A DNA stretch of 64,000 bases from Lagopus muta (GCF_023343835.1 NC_064436.1:55155883-55219882), one strand, 5' to 3'. Shown: positions 18,305-31,658, numbered from the stretch's first letter. Numbers and translations are program-made. Notes: a model not told the origin generated them from the letters alone.

Positions 18305-21105
18305 GTGAGTCTACTGCTTTGACAAGCTCAAAATATTTTATTGTTGAGACTGATCTCTTTACCTAAATCCTAAACATATCCTGAAATTCCAGTTTTGCTG
18401 TGTATGTATGTTATTACTTCTGTCAGTTTTACTGGTGCAAATAAAAGTTTCTGAAGAATTTCTGGGCCACTGAGTAGAGTCAATTCTGGGAACAGAGTCT
18501 GGAGAATCAGCTGTGCCATGAGAGCCTGCAAAATGAAGTGTGGAGAAGGTACCCTTGCAGTGCTGCTTCCAATGCCCATTGTGATCTAGAAGCACGGGGC
18601 CGAGCCTGTGTGGAGCAGGGCTTGGTATTAATGAGCCCTATAGGCTGCCTGCTGCTCAACGTTGCACTGCAGGACCTCAAATGATGCGGAAAAGGCTGTC
18701 AAGAAAAGTGCATGGCTCCTCACAGGTGTTAAGAAGGCCATGAGAGTTCATTAGTTCTCCTCAAGTTCTGACTAGGCTTATTAACTCCACAGTGCTCTGG
18801 TTCCTGCTGTGGTGGCTGCAGGTAGTAGAAATCCTCTCTGCAATCTGAAAGCTCAGTAGTTTTTTTAGTAAGAGAAAATTCTTGTTTTTGTAAAACCCTG
18901 AGATATTCCAGACTTAAAATCACATTATTTAGTGATGAGGGCTTCCCAAATTAGTTCCAGCTGAGCTGATAGGACTACACACCATAATCTGACTCCTTTC
19001 AGAGAGATCTGTGCTTGTCCCTGAAAGGTATATCTGGTATATACAGAGGTATATCTGTACTATATAGCTCTGACTCAGCACAATTCAGCCCATTTCTCAG
19101 TTGGGGTTAGTTTGTGAGTCTGTGGATAATGCCATGCCTATTTCCCAAGGTGGTTGGTAGATGCAGAAGCAAAAACATGGTATGTGAAGATACCGTATCA
19201 GTAACTGCAGTCTGAAGGGTTCACCAAGCTGAAAAAGCCCAAAGTTCAAATGTCTGTGCATGTGCATTGTAATTGTGTAGGTGGCTACGGAATTCTTATG
19301 AAAAGTAGAAGCACCATATAGTAAAGGTGATAATCAAATCCTCAGTGGCAATCTGTTGATAACAGCACACTACAAACATATTGGATCCACTGAAGATGTA
19401 GAAAAACAAAATAGGAAGTATCAATTCCAGTGGATCTCTTCAAAGCACTGTTAAGCACTGAAGCAGAACCATTTGGAGAATACTAATTTGGAGAATGGAA
19501 TTGAGAAAAGAATTGTGAAAAGTGCTCAGACTGGAAGTCTGACTGTAAAATTTTGCATGAGAACAAAAGCTTCCACGACTAGAGGAAAACAAAAAGAGAA
19601 GAACTTTAGGCTATAGAAGAAAAACCTCAAGACAATATTGACCACAAATCTTTGGATCTACCTCTCAACTACAAAATAGTTTACAATCATAAGACTGAAC
19701 TTGATCAGCCTGAAAAATGGCATATGACAATTTGAACTGAAGTAATTGTTTCTGCACGGTGGAATACAATAAAGCTGATTCTGCCAGGCCCAGTTCAGTG
19801 CTTTTATGTGCCCTCAAGGCACTATTTATATTCCGATAAAGGGAATTCGTGCATTGAAAATTATTTTATCCTTAAATCACAACAATTCCCTGGTGTTGGA
19901 ACTTAAAAAATTATAAAATAGTTAATTCAATGATGCTCTTCCCCAGAATGCCGAGTACTATTCTTCCTCCCATCTCAAAGATATGCTACAGGATTAGGAT
20001 TGTAGTTTTAGGATCTTTGTGAAGGAACAGGCTTTGTAGTCATGAAGGATCTTATATGAAAACAAAAGAAGTGTCTGTAAAGACTTATTCTTTGTATTTT
20101 TTGTAAATGTTGTGGTCCCTTCCAGATCAGTCAACTTCTCCATCAACTTACAAAGAAATTTCCAAATGGGCAAATCCCCAATTCTGCCAAAACTCCATTT
20201 GCTTGTTTATTTTTTTCTTAATTTGATTGCCAAGAGTTTGTGTTTGACTTGTTGCCATGAATAAAACCATTCCTCTTTCAACAATAGGCTCTACAGGAAT
20301 GGTGTGGGAACGCTAATCCCATTACACAGCTCAGAAGTTCCCACTTGCAGTGACCCAGGAAAGGCAGCTTATCAGGCACTTAGCAGAGCTGTCAGCTGGT
20401 CAGCTCAAGAAGAGTTTTTGTCTTTGTGGAGCAGGCCAGGGGAGCAGTAGTAAGGGTTTGTTTGTTTGTTTTAAGTAAATAGAACAACAGGGAACTTCTA
20501 CATCCTTGACCTGAAAGTCATGTTCATGTAAAAAGAGAACATTAACGGTAAAGCATGCTACAATGTCAACAACGCAGTGGTCAGCTGTGCTAATTGATTT
20601 ATAATCGAGAGATGAGCGGAGTCTTTGCAAGCTGCTGTATCTTGTGACATTTTCTGTGACTCTAGTAGAATGGCTTTCCCTGAAGTGAAATAGCACTGAG
20701 AGTCAGTGATGCTTTCATATTTTTGATCTTAGTGATGGGTGTCTTGCGATACCTTCTGTCACATGGCCAAGATCTAGACACCAGAATGGACGTAACTGGA
20801 GAGGAAGGACTCTCTGCAAAGGCAGAGACCACAGCATAGCTGAGAAAGGAAAGGGGTAGACTTCACAGTAATTGGCTGAGATTTGGTCAGTGTGGGGTGA
20901 GAGCATCTTTTTTAGCATTAGAAAACATGTGGAAAAACATAGCAGTACCTTGGTAAGAATGGGACTAATGCAAAGCAGGAAAAAATGTCTGTTTTTTCCC
21001 CTCTGATTTAACTCTGCATTAGACTTGTGAAGCCATTTCTAGGAAAGGGTAGGAGTGCTGTAAGCACCTGAAATGTTTTCCAGAAGCTCAAGCACAGGAT
21101 ACTGA
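18305..21105. other. Intergenic or intron of the candidate plus-strand gene
   Basis: No repeat family or domain was recognised. A GC-richer patch at 18470-18700 is open on both strands but lacks exon signals. An acceptor-like site ending at 20125 opens a 45-codon frame without a donor. Confidence 0.5.
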
Positions 21106-21257
21106 GTTATTGGTAGAAATGAGTGTCATACTCTGTGTAGCTTCAATCTTAGTCCTGGTGCTTTAATTGATCGAATTGTTCAAATAAAGCAAAATACCAT
21201 CCATTGTGGGTACAAAATCCACAGTAGACCAGAACTCTTTTACTTTTTGGATTCAAG

Positions 21258-21459
21258 TCCTGGTGCAGCTCCAGAAGTGTTATTGTGTGAAATTTTTTTC
21301 TTCCTTTTCCTAATATTCTCAGTATTTCTCTTTTGCCTCTGTATAATGCTCGTATTCAGAAGACATAAACTAAACTGTGCTCATGAGAGTCTTGAATATC
21401 CTAGTGATGACAGCCTAACCAGAAAGCATTGCTGTTTTAAACTGTCATTTAGAGAATAG
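21258..21459 (+). CDS. Candidate terminal exon with one membrane segment
   Basis: A plus frame, open from 21106, ends at TAG 21457-21459. After the acceptor-like ttttactttttggattcaag the residues SPGAAPEVLLCE lead into a membrane-length hydrophobic stretch (FFFLFLIFSVFLFCLCIMLV), then FRRHKLNCAHE and a polar tail containing LEYPSDDSLTRK. The Arg-Arg-His-Lys after the segment fits the positive-inside rule for a type I protein. Its phase accepts the signal exon at 18229-18304, giving 86 residues if the two join directly. No homologue is recognised, no nearby AATAAA is seen, and T-rich DNA readily produces such hydrophobic frames, so this is tentative. Confidence 0.28.
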
Positions 21460-24400
21460 CATTATGAAATTCTTCTTTAAGAGTCAATGCATTAACACAT
21501 TTTTTCCTTCTCTCCCTGCCCCCTATTGCAAACTTGAGAGCAATTCCTGTTTTCTAATGCACTTTGAAGGATGAGCAAATCTTGTAAACCATGAACATCC
21601 GTTCCCAGTGTCATTGAGGACTGTTGAGGGAACTCAGTGATTCTGCAAACCAAGGACTCTACTTAGTAAAGAACTGTCCTTCAGCTATAGTTTTTCTATT
21701 TGTTTGCTTTCATACGGTTTTAACCACTAGCATTGAATGCTGTGATTCTAAGTGGCTGTGCCTTTTTTTTTCCTCTTCAGGGCAGATATAGGCAACAGTC
21801 AATTTTCTGTTCTCAATATTTAGTCTGTATAGCATGAAAGGATAACAAAATGCTATTTGTCTCAGTGCACTGGGGTGTGCCACCTATAACCTGTTAAAGG
21901 AAATAAGGATACTGAACTAGATATATATGATCTGTGTTTTAGTTTTGCATTTTTTTTTTAATTGCCTGTTACTTCATTGCCCAAGGTCAGTCTTTGTCAG
22001 ACAAGTGGACCAACAGTTCTCTAGAGTAACATAAAACCATTAAGTTGCTCTTTGATCTTGCACCTTCTTTAGAACCTTTTAATCAATTAACCATGAAGCT
22101 ACTCAGCTTGTCTTATTTCCTGCACATAAAACTACTTTGGTCTAGCTGACATGTTACTACATTATAGATCAAAGATGGAAGGAAAACTTCACATCCAACC
22201 GGGATAATTATGTGGATTTTTTTCTGTATCTATTAGATAAATTTTCATCCTTCAAATAGAGGAAAACAGCATTTTGATCTAGATTGAATAAAGGATTCAT
22301 ATGTACTTTAAAAGGTGGCTAAATGGATTTCAGTATAATTGACCTTACATGGGATGTGAATTATGCCATGGCTATTTGTTGAGCCTCAACTGTCCCTATA
22401 TATATTGAGAGTACCCACTATTGATAATAAAAGAAAACATGACCTATGGGAACAGAAGCACTGATCTCTTTTTTTAGGATACCTCTAAATAAAATAGAGA
22501 AATTAAATACTGAATGTACTGTAATGTGATGCAAATCAAAATTCTTTTAGCCCAGGAATTCAAGTTTGATAACAGAGAGTTGTACTTTCAGGCTTGTAGG
22601 CCCACACTTCTGCAATTTTAGTGGTTGATAGACACAAAATTTTTTATCAAAGGAATCAGAGATTCCCTCAGTATTACGTTCTTTTAGATGTGTGGATGTT
22701 GATACTACTACTTACTAGTTACCTGAAAATTAAGGCATCTCAAAATGTACTCCTCATTCCTTTTGGACAAATTCTAGATTACACAAACTTTCTTCACTTA
22801 CTTCTTTTTGAGCTTCCTCCTGAGGTGGACAGAATGTCACCCATACTTGTCCCAGGCAGCAAAATGTCTGCTTACTTGGGTTTTGCTCCAGGTGTATTTT
22901 GCACAGCTGTTTCCTGTGGCATTGGCATATTCCCTTTCTGCTTCCTGATGCTGAAAGCTGAGCTGGCCTGGCCCACAGGTAAGAATGTCACCAGGTGCAT
23001 GCATTGGCAGCACCTGGAAATATAAAGCAGCAGCACGATTTCTCAAGAAAAAACAATGCCCTATTGTGTTAGGTTTTTCTCGTGTGTTTGTTTTTGTTTT
23101 TAAGTAGTAAAGTAGCATTTTTGAATGAATCTGCTTTGTGAAATGGTGGTGTAGAATATTCTTCATAGATATCCCCTTATTCTCTGAAGGCATACCTTAT
23201 ATCTAGACTCTCTACACTTCAAAGTAGATAGGAAATGGGAACCCTTGTAGCTGTTACAAATCACATTATTTTCATGCTAAGTTTAAGCCACTCTCTATTT
23301 GCAAATCTGTATTGATTTTTTTGAATGTTGTGCTTCCTTTAACTAAACAGGTCCCTGCTGATGTTTGTTATCTTCCTTGTAAGCTGAATTAAAAGAGAAT
23401 GAAAAAGTTAGTGGATGGTGTATATAAAGTGTTCTTTGATAGATAAGCATCTTTTGAACAAAGAAGAGCGCTTTCAGCTCTTGATACTAAGGAAGAAATA
23501 TTTTCCCTAATTTCCTCTGTACAAATTCCTCATGTTAGCCAGAGAAATTTTCCAGAGAAAGAAAAGATACTCGTAGAACTTGTTCTTATACATACCTCTG
23601 CTGTACCTCTTTACTGCTGGTTTTAAGATCCAGTGGGTGCTTTTGTTTTAGGATTTGAAAAGATACAGAAATCCAAAAGGAGTCAGAAGGAAGTTACGCT
23701 TAATTTTGAGCCTAAAAGAGGCCGAACTTTAGATTTTAGTGTTTGTTTTCTTTCTACCTCAAGCTATAAATCATCCAAGATTCATCAAGATGTTTGCAAA
23801 TCTAATCCAAGCTGGACCAAGTTACAGACTGGACCAACATGTAGGTTTATAGTAATGCCTGAAAACAGGAAAGCCTTTAGATCAGAAAGGAAAAACTATC
23901 TGGTTTCATTATATGTGGCTTCGAGTTTCATTACAAAAGGGTTTACGTGGCTTTGATCCCCTAATTTGGCTAAAAACAAGAAAAGAAATGATCTGCATGT
24001 GCACACAGCTATTTCAGTGTGTGTGCATGTGACTAAAATAGATACTCTGTATGCATGTTCCACGCAGAAATGCTGCGTTTAAAATGCATAGATTGTGAAG
24101 TCAAGATAGATTAAGTCAAACATTCTCACCAGCATCTACCTTGAATTCTTAATCATATCCTCTGTTATTCGAAACTGTTCAGGAAAACTGAAAAGTGTAA
24201 ATAAGTTCACAGCCTGAAGAAGAAAGAAAGAAACAAACAAAAAAGTATGTGCTTTCTACTGCTGTATATGTGCATGTATACACATACACTAAGAAAAAGA
24301 TTTTACAAGAAGAGTCTGTTTTCCATAATGCTTTATTATGGAGCCACAATTAAGCAAGTCTTCAAAAGGGAGTACTAAAGAAATGACTTCACTAGAAGCA

Positions 24401-25230
24401 GTTTTACTACAATGGGGCTCATTTATTTTTTATTTTTGGTTAAAGACCTTCTGTCTTTCTGACTGCTGTCACTGAAGAGGAATTGCCAATTCTCTTCACT
24501 GCTCTGGAGTCTGGAGAGCGGCGATGAGAAGCAAGCTCCTTTCCCACAAATCCCAGACAGCACTGACATGGGGACAAGGGCAGAGCCGAGGGAGAGCATC
24601 CGCACACACTGAATAGCACAAAGCTTTTTCCAAAGTAACACGTGCTATGGCTTCTTTCGCCAACTGCTGGAGGACTTGGACCACTGTTCCCAAACCAGGT
24701 TTTGTGCACTGAAAATATTAACTCATTTTTGTAGCAGATGATAGAAGTTTTGGTGGCTTCAGGCCAGCCAAGTTGGGTTTACAGATGCTTTCCATCACTG
24801 AAACAGCATGAAGCAGCTTGAGCCTACAGTGAATCTGGCCCTGGATTTCTTGAAACCAGTGTTTTCTTCTCAATAGTTTAATACCCCTGTTTTCTTGCAA
24901 TTTACAACCCTATTCAGTACCATGTGAAGTGCAAATGGACTGTGGCTACTTCTGCTGGAAAAAGTTTATTCCCATACATAAAGCCTTCTGAATGGCTGCT
25001 ACTTTTTGGTGCTGTAATTATCATTTCTACAAGATTTTGATAGTATATGGCTGTATTTGTTTCCCAAGAACAATCGCAGCAGTTAATTCCCTGTATGTTC
25101 AGTCCCTAGAAATTTGATACTGAACCAGGGCCGATTCCTTTTTATCATTCTTATGTCTTTCTTAGTCCCTCAGACCTTATTATTTCTTTGTTTATTCTTC
25201 TTTTCTTCAAAATAACTGGGAAACTTAGCC
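21460..25230. other. Intergenic DNA
   Basis: Mostly AT-rich and repeat-poor. It contains an exon-like open frame at 22621-22978 ending at a good donor, an open frame at 23633-23956, and a GC-richer block at 24440-24710 open in several minus frames. None shows a recognisable domain. Confidence 0.5.
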
Positions 25231-25349
25231 TTCCCTTCCCTTCCCTTCCCTTCCCTTCCCTTCCCTTCCCTTCCCTTCCCTTCCCTTCCCTTCCCTTCCC
25301 TTCCCTTCCCTTCCCTTCCCTTCCCTTCCCTTCCCTTCCCTTCCCTTCC
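25231..25349. repeat. (TTCCC)n satellite tract, about 24 copies
   Basis: A near-perfect pentanucleotide array of 119 bp. The plus strand is all pyrimidine and the minus strand all purine (GGGAA). The minus strand has no stop codon in any frame, which produces spurious Gly-Arg-Glu-Gly-Lys frames. Confidence 0.97.
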
Positions 25350-26067
25350 ACACTTGAGTTTTAAATGCTCAAGAATTAACCAGAACATTCTTTCCATCGC
25401 CAACATGGGCATTTTGCCTCCAACAGTTTTCTTGGTGAATGTAGATGTAGGATTGCCACAGAGGGTGTGAGGAAATGTCCGATATGGGCCATGGAAAGGG
25501 CAGGCACTGTGGGGTATTCAGGCACAAAAACATATCCCAATCTTCTTCTCCACAAAAGTTGCACTACATCTGGGCAATTTCTTTCTCTAACACTGGACAT
25601 CCACAGTCGTCCTAAGGGAATTATCAGTGCAATTCCAGCTAAAGTGATTCAGCTGAGCTTCCTCTCCTATTCTCTCTAATGATAGTGGTACTGTTTTTAC
25701 ATTTCTACCTTTATCTTTAGAAAAAAAAAAAGAAAAAAAAAAAAGCTGGAAACAATTATTCCACAAAGTACTTCCTTACTGCATTAGTTTGTTTTGAGGG
25801 GTGTACCTGGAGGCTGCTGAAGAGCAATGTTTGTTAATCACATAGCCATTTGTGCAGCAAAGAAAGAAGGCAACAACTAACGAATAATTACTTCTGACTT
25901 TCTGTGAATTTAGAAACAATTTTTTTTGGTATATTGATGTGATTTTTGGTCCGTTTTATTTAACTGTTGACACAGACTCATGTCCTTACCTTTCTCCTAG
26001 AAAATCAAAATAATTCTTCTCAAAAGTGGTTGAATAGATAAAGAAAACCCAATTAAAAAAAAAAAAG

Positions 26068-26090
26068 AAAAGAGAGAGAGAGAGAGAGGA
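26068..26090. repeat. (GA)n microsatellite
   Basis: A short run of alternating AG after an A-rich stretch; purine-only on the plus strand. Confidence 0.85.
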
Positions 26091-27414
26091 AGAGAGAAGA
26101 ATGGGCAAACTTCAAACACTTCAAACTTGCTATTTCAAACCAGCAGTCGACTTCTACAGCACAGGTCAGCTGGTACTGCTCCTATTGCTGTTACCATAGC
26201 AGAAACACAGAAATGTGATTAAATAAATAAAGCTAATCAGAAGCAAAAAAACAACTTTGCAGTAAAAACAGCTCAAGTTAACCTATTCTCAGAAGACTTT
26301 GAAAGAAAACATACTTCTAAAGATGTGCTGTGAGAGATTTTCGGCACAGCTGCAGGAAAAAAGAGGTATCCTTTCCCTTTCTTTAGAAGGATTAAGTCTG
26401 TCCTGGAAATTAACCAAAGTGGACAAATGGGCCATCATACAGAAACAACAGATTGGAGCTCAGAATGTGAAAAACATTGAGAATGGGTAAAAATATGCAG
26501 GAAAATGGCTATTGGACATTTTTAAGGAACTTTAATGACAGAATAGGCAATCCAGGCACATTAATTCTATCTTTACTTGTTTCTTGTGATATGGAAAGTA
26601 TCTTAAAAGGAATTAAATAAAAAAGAAAAAAGAAAAAAGGAGTTCTAACAGACAAAAACAGATAACAATTTCCCTGCTCTGGGTCTAAAATTTCATAGAA
26701 CGTGTAAATTTAAATCAATCTATGTCAGACTGTTCTACAGCAGCTAATGTAATATCTTCCAGATTATAAAAGACATGGAAAAAGCCTGATCTTTGTAACT
26801 GAATGTGTAACCTGTCTCACTCCTTTAAGGAAGATCTTCTGATCCATCAACAAATGTTAATGAATAACTGAAAAAGGAAGAAAAAAAAAGTCTCAATCTG
26901 TATGTAGTACAGTAATGCACAGTTTTTGGAGGTACTGGTGTTTGATGGTTGGAGCTAAAATTGTTTACCTCTGAATTGGCGTTAAATAAAAGGATGGGCT
27001 TGTAAAGAACAGAAAGCATTAGTAAGATCAACATTTTAAGTTTGAGCTGTGGATCTGGGAGGCAGTTTGAAAGTCTGTTCCCATGGCTGAGCAAAATTCC
27101 TGCAGCATGGGTGTCATGCTGCAGAGCTGGAGCATATTTGCTGGGATTGTGGATAGCCAGAAGTCTTGCTGTTCTGTGAGATGACTGTTTTTTCTCAGCT
27201 TGACAAATGACATACAGCACTGACAGAGCACTTCTCCTTTGCTGGCCATCACCCCTACGGACACTGGCCAGAACAGCAGCAGCAGGAACATACCCTCCAA
27301 CTCTGATTTAATCTCATGGAGCCCAGGAGACCAGTGAATAGAGTTGTTAACTCTTCTGTTTGGTTTGCTTTTCCCATCTGTGTTTTATTAAACTGAGAAC
27401 AAGATTTATTCCAT

Positions 27415-27468
27415 TTTTTTTTCTTTTTTTTTCTTTTTTTTTTTTTTTTTTTTCTTTTTTTCTTTTTT
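27415..27468. repeat. T-rich low-complexity tract
   Basis: Runs of T broken by single C. On the minus strand they give an artificial poly-Lys frame. Confidence 0.9.
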
Positions 27469-30450
27469 AACATCAGGAGCTGTTGCTGTCCAAGATGATG
27501 GTTGATGTTAAGGTATGCATACACAGTTTAACCTGGCTAAGGGCCAATGAGGCCTATAATTTCCAGCCTAGACCATTTATTTGCAAAAGGACACAAAATC
27601 TCTGCTCTCAGACATTTCTGAAAGGATGAACATGACTACTTTCCTCTCTCCCAGGAACACAATACATAAAGAGCCCAGTAAAACAGTAGGCTCTCCAGGA
27701 TGAGCCAGGCTCTCAAGGCATGCAGGCAAACACTTCAGTTTTACTTTATTGACAGCCCCTACACAGTCACAGCTACTGGTGATTCTCTGATTTCCATTCC
27801 AGGAATCTTAAATAGACTGGAGATACCAGCCCAATGTATAAATATTTCATCTAAAAGCCAAGGATCCTAAATGGCTCAGCTGGGGAATTTCACTTTATGA
27901 GAACTTTATGTGCCAGGCTCTCCACTGTAAGGTGGGATACAGCTGGAGCACAGACACTTGCATGCCTAATGAGCTACCAAGAGAATAGTGAGGCCTTCTA
28001 AGGAGAAGGAACCAAAAGATGATTTTGAATTGCTTCAAAAAGATTAACTTTTCCTCAAATACATTTAACTAAAGATAGAACAAGAGCGTGCTTTTGGGAA
28101 CTGTAAAGAGGTTTCTTTTAAGTATGTATATTTCAAGCAGTAACAGATAAAAAACCCCAAATCCAAAGCTTCAAAGCAAGCAGCCTCTAACATTGTGTTG
28201 CTTTTCCAAAACCTCTAGGCTTTTTCTTCGCAACAGCAGACTCCTTTCCAAGAAGCACGCACCCCTTCCTCATCTCTTAATCATCTTTCGTTTTATTAAC
28301 GCTAACATGATGGATCATCACGACTATCAGGTTTATTGCAATCCACAAAAGTTCCACACTCTGGTCTTCCCAGTCAAATGTTTTCATAGCATCATATGAA
28401 TACCATGTTGATCATAACAGCTACACACAGTACCATCACTCTATAATGATTCTTGCAATACTAAGCTTTATAGTACTCTCATGTGGCAATAAGAAATTGT
28501 TCATGTTTGGATTTGACTTTCACCATCATTAACAAAAAAACAATGCCTTTTTTTACTCTTTCATTTTAGAAGAATAGTTTTTTTTCCATGTTCTTTCACA
28601 TTTTTATCATCTGAGATGACATTAGGAGCTGCACATGAGCCATTACAAATTAAGGGGCATTCTTGTGCTTTTGCTTTTAATTACTTTTAAGAATACTGGC
28701 AGAAAAACGATGGAATCTCAGTTAACACAAATTCTTTTTTTTTTTTTTTTTTTCATAAGAAATCAAGAAAAACAAAACTTATAAAGTAGGGAAATGTACT
28801 GAACCTTGTCTTTCCAACCCAATGCAGTTTGTGCATTTTCTTCAATACATTAAAAGCATAATATATGTGACTGATTCCTATAGCAGGCCACAGACTTCAG
28901 GAGGGAAACTCAATCCCTGAACATGGTGTTAAAAGCTGCATCATTGTTACCTCCTTTAGTTGTATGCCTGGAGTATTCTGCACTGAACTAAATCTTCTGC
29001 TGTGTTAACTTTGCCTAAAGCTACAATTCCCTCAGATCCCCAGCTCACCTTCAAGGTATATCTGTACATGACGGTCTACTATTACAGCCACGTTACAGGA
29101 AATCCAACTGAGGGATGATAAATGTGTCAGGATGACCCATTCCACTGAGAAATGACAGAGCTGTGCTACATCATAAACAGTGGCACGCTTTGTAGGTGCT
29201 TAAGGAGTTTCATTGGTGAAAATATAGGGATGTTCCAGTTTCTAAGTCACAGTTGGATGCAGTGCCTTGTATCTTCCAGAAAGGTACTTGTAGGTGCAAT
29301 TTTTTTTTGTTTGATTTGAAATTAAATCTTAAAGTTTTTTTGTTTGTTAGTTTTTGCTTCTGCTTAGAACACACACACAAAATCCCAGCCTTGATGCACT
29401 TTGGATCATTGTATCTGCTAGCACAGCTTGAATAACATTGCTCCTCTTCCTCTGTCAGTAAGACAGAAAGCAGTCAAGCACTTGGTACAAGCATTTTGGT
29501 TGTACACAGAGAAGTTATACTGCTTCTCCAAGAATACTATCTAAGTAGTACTTTGCAAAAAGACTTTTTCCTGCAAGCTTTGAGTACTTAAGGAAGATTA
29601 ACTAGAAGTCACAGGAACAAAAAAGAAGGCTTCACGTCAAAGGCAGTTTCATTTGATATTTAGACAGTTTCTAAGGTAGACTAAGAAAAATAAATATACA
29701 GCAGTGTATGCAAAAATTACATTACAGAAATGAAACCTTTTAAAGTATACTATCCAATCCATCTAATAGCTGAAATTTAAAATGCTTAGCTCAAAATTAG
29801 TGAAAATAAAGCTTTCTGAAGAATCAAGTTACTTAACACTGCCAAGTTGCCAATTTTATAATCATTAAAATACCAGCATAGACTTGATGTGCCTTTACAC
29901 CCAGTGCATTTCACTTATAAATAAGTCTTTAGTTAATTTTGCTATGAGTTCTGCTGTGTGTATAAGGAACTGACATTCTCAGATGTCCCTGCCTGTAGGT
30001 GCAATAATTACAATGTGACTCCTTCAGACTTGCAGCAATGAATACACTAGAACTAGTTGGGTTTAATTCTTTTTTTTTTGTCTTTATACCAAATACTGTT
30101 TGCAACTACAAGTGTTTAATTAAAGGCTGTTAGACAATTTGAACTTTTTAGAAGAATACAAATAAAAGCAGTTAGTGAAGTAGATATCTGTTTAATTTAC
30201 AAACATCAGTAGCATTACTGATATCAGTCCAAATAAGACAAAGCACACTGCATTACACATGTACACCTAACTTTTTTTTTTTTTTTTGTAAAAAAAATAA
30301 TAAAATAAAATTGAAAAACATCTGCATTTTTACAGGGTACCCTGGGTTTTACTGAAAGAAGAACACAACCCACTATTAATGATTACCAATTCTACATTAT
30401 AATTTAGCAGCAACATGTTAACGTGGGGAACATTAGGGCAGTAAAGTAGC

Positions 30451-30456
30451 TTTATT
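30451..30456 (-). promoter_or_regulatory. SLIT2: Candidate distal SLIT2 poly(A) signal
   Basis: AATAAA on the minus strand, followed by ctactttactgccc and a TG-rich segment. A second hexamer lies at 30512-30507, in front of a T-run on the minus strand. Confidence 0.4.
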
Positions 30457-31658
30457 ATTTGGGGAAAATCACAGTTCTTGATAGCACAGCCTTTTTTCTT
30501 TTTTTCTTTATTTAAAAAAAAAAAAAAAAAAAGGTAAAGGGTTCCATGGGAATATTAATTTATAAAGATCTACCTTCTAATGTCATTTTCTACATGCCAT
30601 CTCATTTTCTGTAAGTACTGTATATAGGGAAAATTAATTTCTCTACAATTGCCACCTAGTGTAAAAGACATTTTCTGTCACACATTACAGGGTTGTGGAA
30701 GGTGTCCTGAATATCTGCTGTACGTGAAAACTGCAGATTGTCATCACTTTCAGATTCAGTGACACCAAGTGGTCAGATTCTAAGGAAAAGAAAAGGGGAA
30801 AGGGAACGGGAGGAACAGACCAAAAACATTTACCCCAAGACGACATGCTACGTTAGTTCTATTGCAAAAAATCCTGATTTTTAAGTCCTTTTCTTTTAAA
30901 AAAAAATACAAAAATACTGGGACAAATATAAATTAATATATATTAAAGCATTGAAAAACAGTAAAAGGGATGACCTAGGAGGGTTAAGTACAATGTACTT
31001 CGATACAATAAATATTTCTCAATGAAACCGAATACTGTATAGAGTTGTTTTTAGAACTCATAGAAACAGAAATCCATATTATTACTAATTTATCCATCAA
31101 TAATCTATTTTTATCATCCCCCAAACATTTATATTACAAAAAATTAATACTGGAAAAGGGCAGATAAACACTTTTTGTATGCTTCTTTTGTTAACATGCT
31201 GACATAAAAGTTTACATCATCAGGAGATTTCAGGATTATAGTATATTCTCATATCTCCCATTTCCCATCCACTAAATGGGACCTCATCTTCTCAAGATGC
31301 TTAATAATTCCGAAAGATAAAATGTACTTCATACAATTATTATCTCTGTATGCATTCTCATCCATAGGTAAGTGATTGGTATGGTCTGTCAAGACAATAA
31401 AATATACTGATACAAAAATGAAAAAACAAGACTCATTTTCTGGTCAACATTTCATCTCTGAGCTGTTAAGTTGAAAGTCACGTATGTATAGTGTCAGTGT
31501 ATCTTCAGCATGTTATAAAGAAGAATCCGTGTTAAAAGTAGTTAAGTTTCCCATCACTGTTGCAATGTTACCAGGTCTTTTTTTTCTTCAAAGCTCCTCT
31601 TGGTTATGAGAAGTCTCAGTTCAAGCACTTGAATCTTTTTTCAAATGAAGAAAAAGTC

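Larger units (their letters stand above)
25350..30429. other. Intergenic DNA downstream of SLIT2
   Basis: No gene is recognised. Low-complexity tracts include A-rich 25721-25744, (GA)n at about 26068-26090 and a T-rich run at 27415-27468. No CR1 is recognised here. Confidence 0.55.

Noticed and set aside
18480..18600. Plus-strand frame with Cys-rich words after the signal-peptide exon
   Set aside because: No acceptor in front, and the only GT inside (gtaccc) is a poor donor; the opposite strand is open too.
23633..23956. 107-codon plus-strand frame
   Set aside because: Opens at GTG, not ATG; a ttttgttttag acceptor-like site lies before it, but there is no donor, domain or partner. This length is expected by chance in 64 kb.
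25151..25412. Minus-strand frames encoding Gly-Arg-Glu-Gly-Lys repeats
   Set aside because: Direct translation of the (GGGAA)n side of the pentanucleotide array; the unit contains no stop in any frame.
27255..27524. Lys-rich minus-strand frame
   Set aside because: Translation of a T-rich low-complexity tract.
30648..30776. Two CTCF-like words (gccacctagtg and accaagtggtcag) in opposite orientation in the SLIT2 3' UTR
   Set aside because: Each has two or three mismatches to the CTCF core; too weak without binding data.
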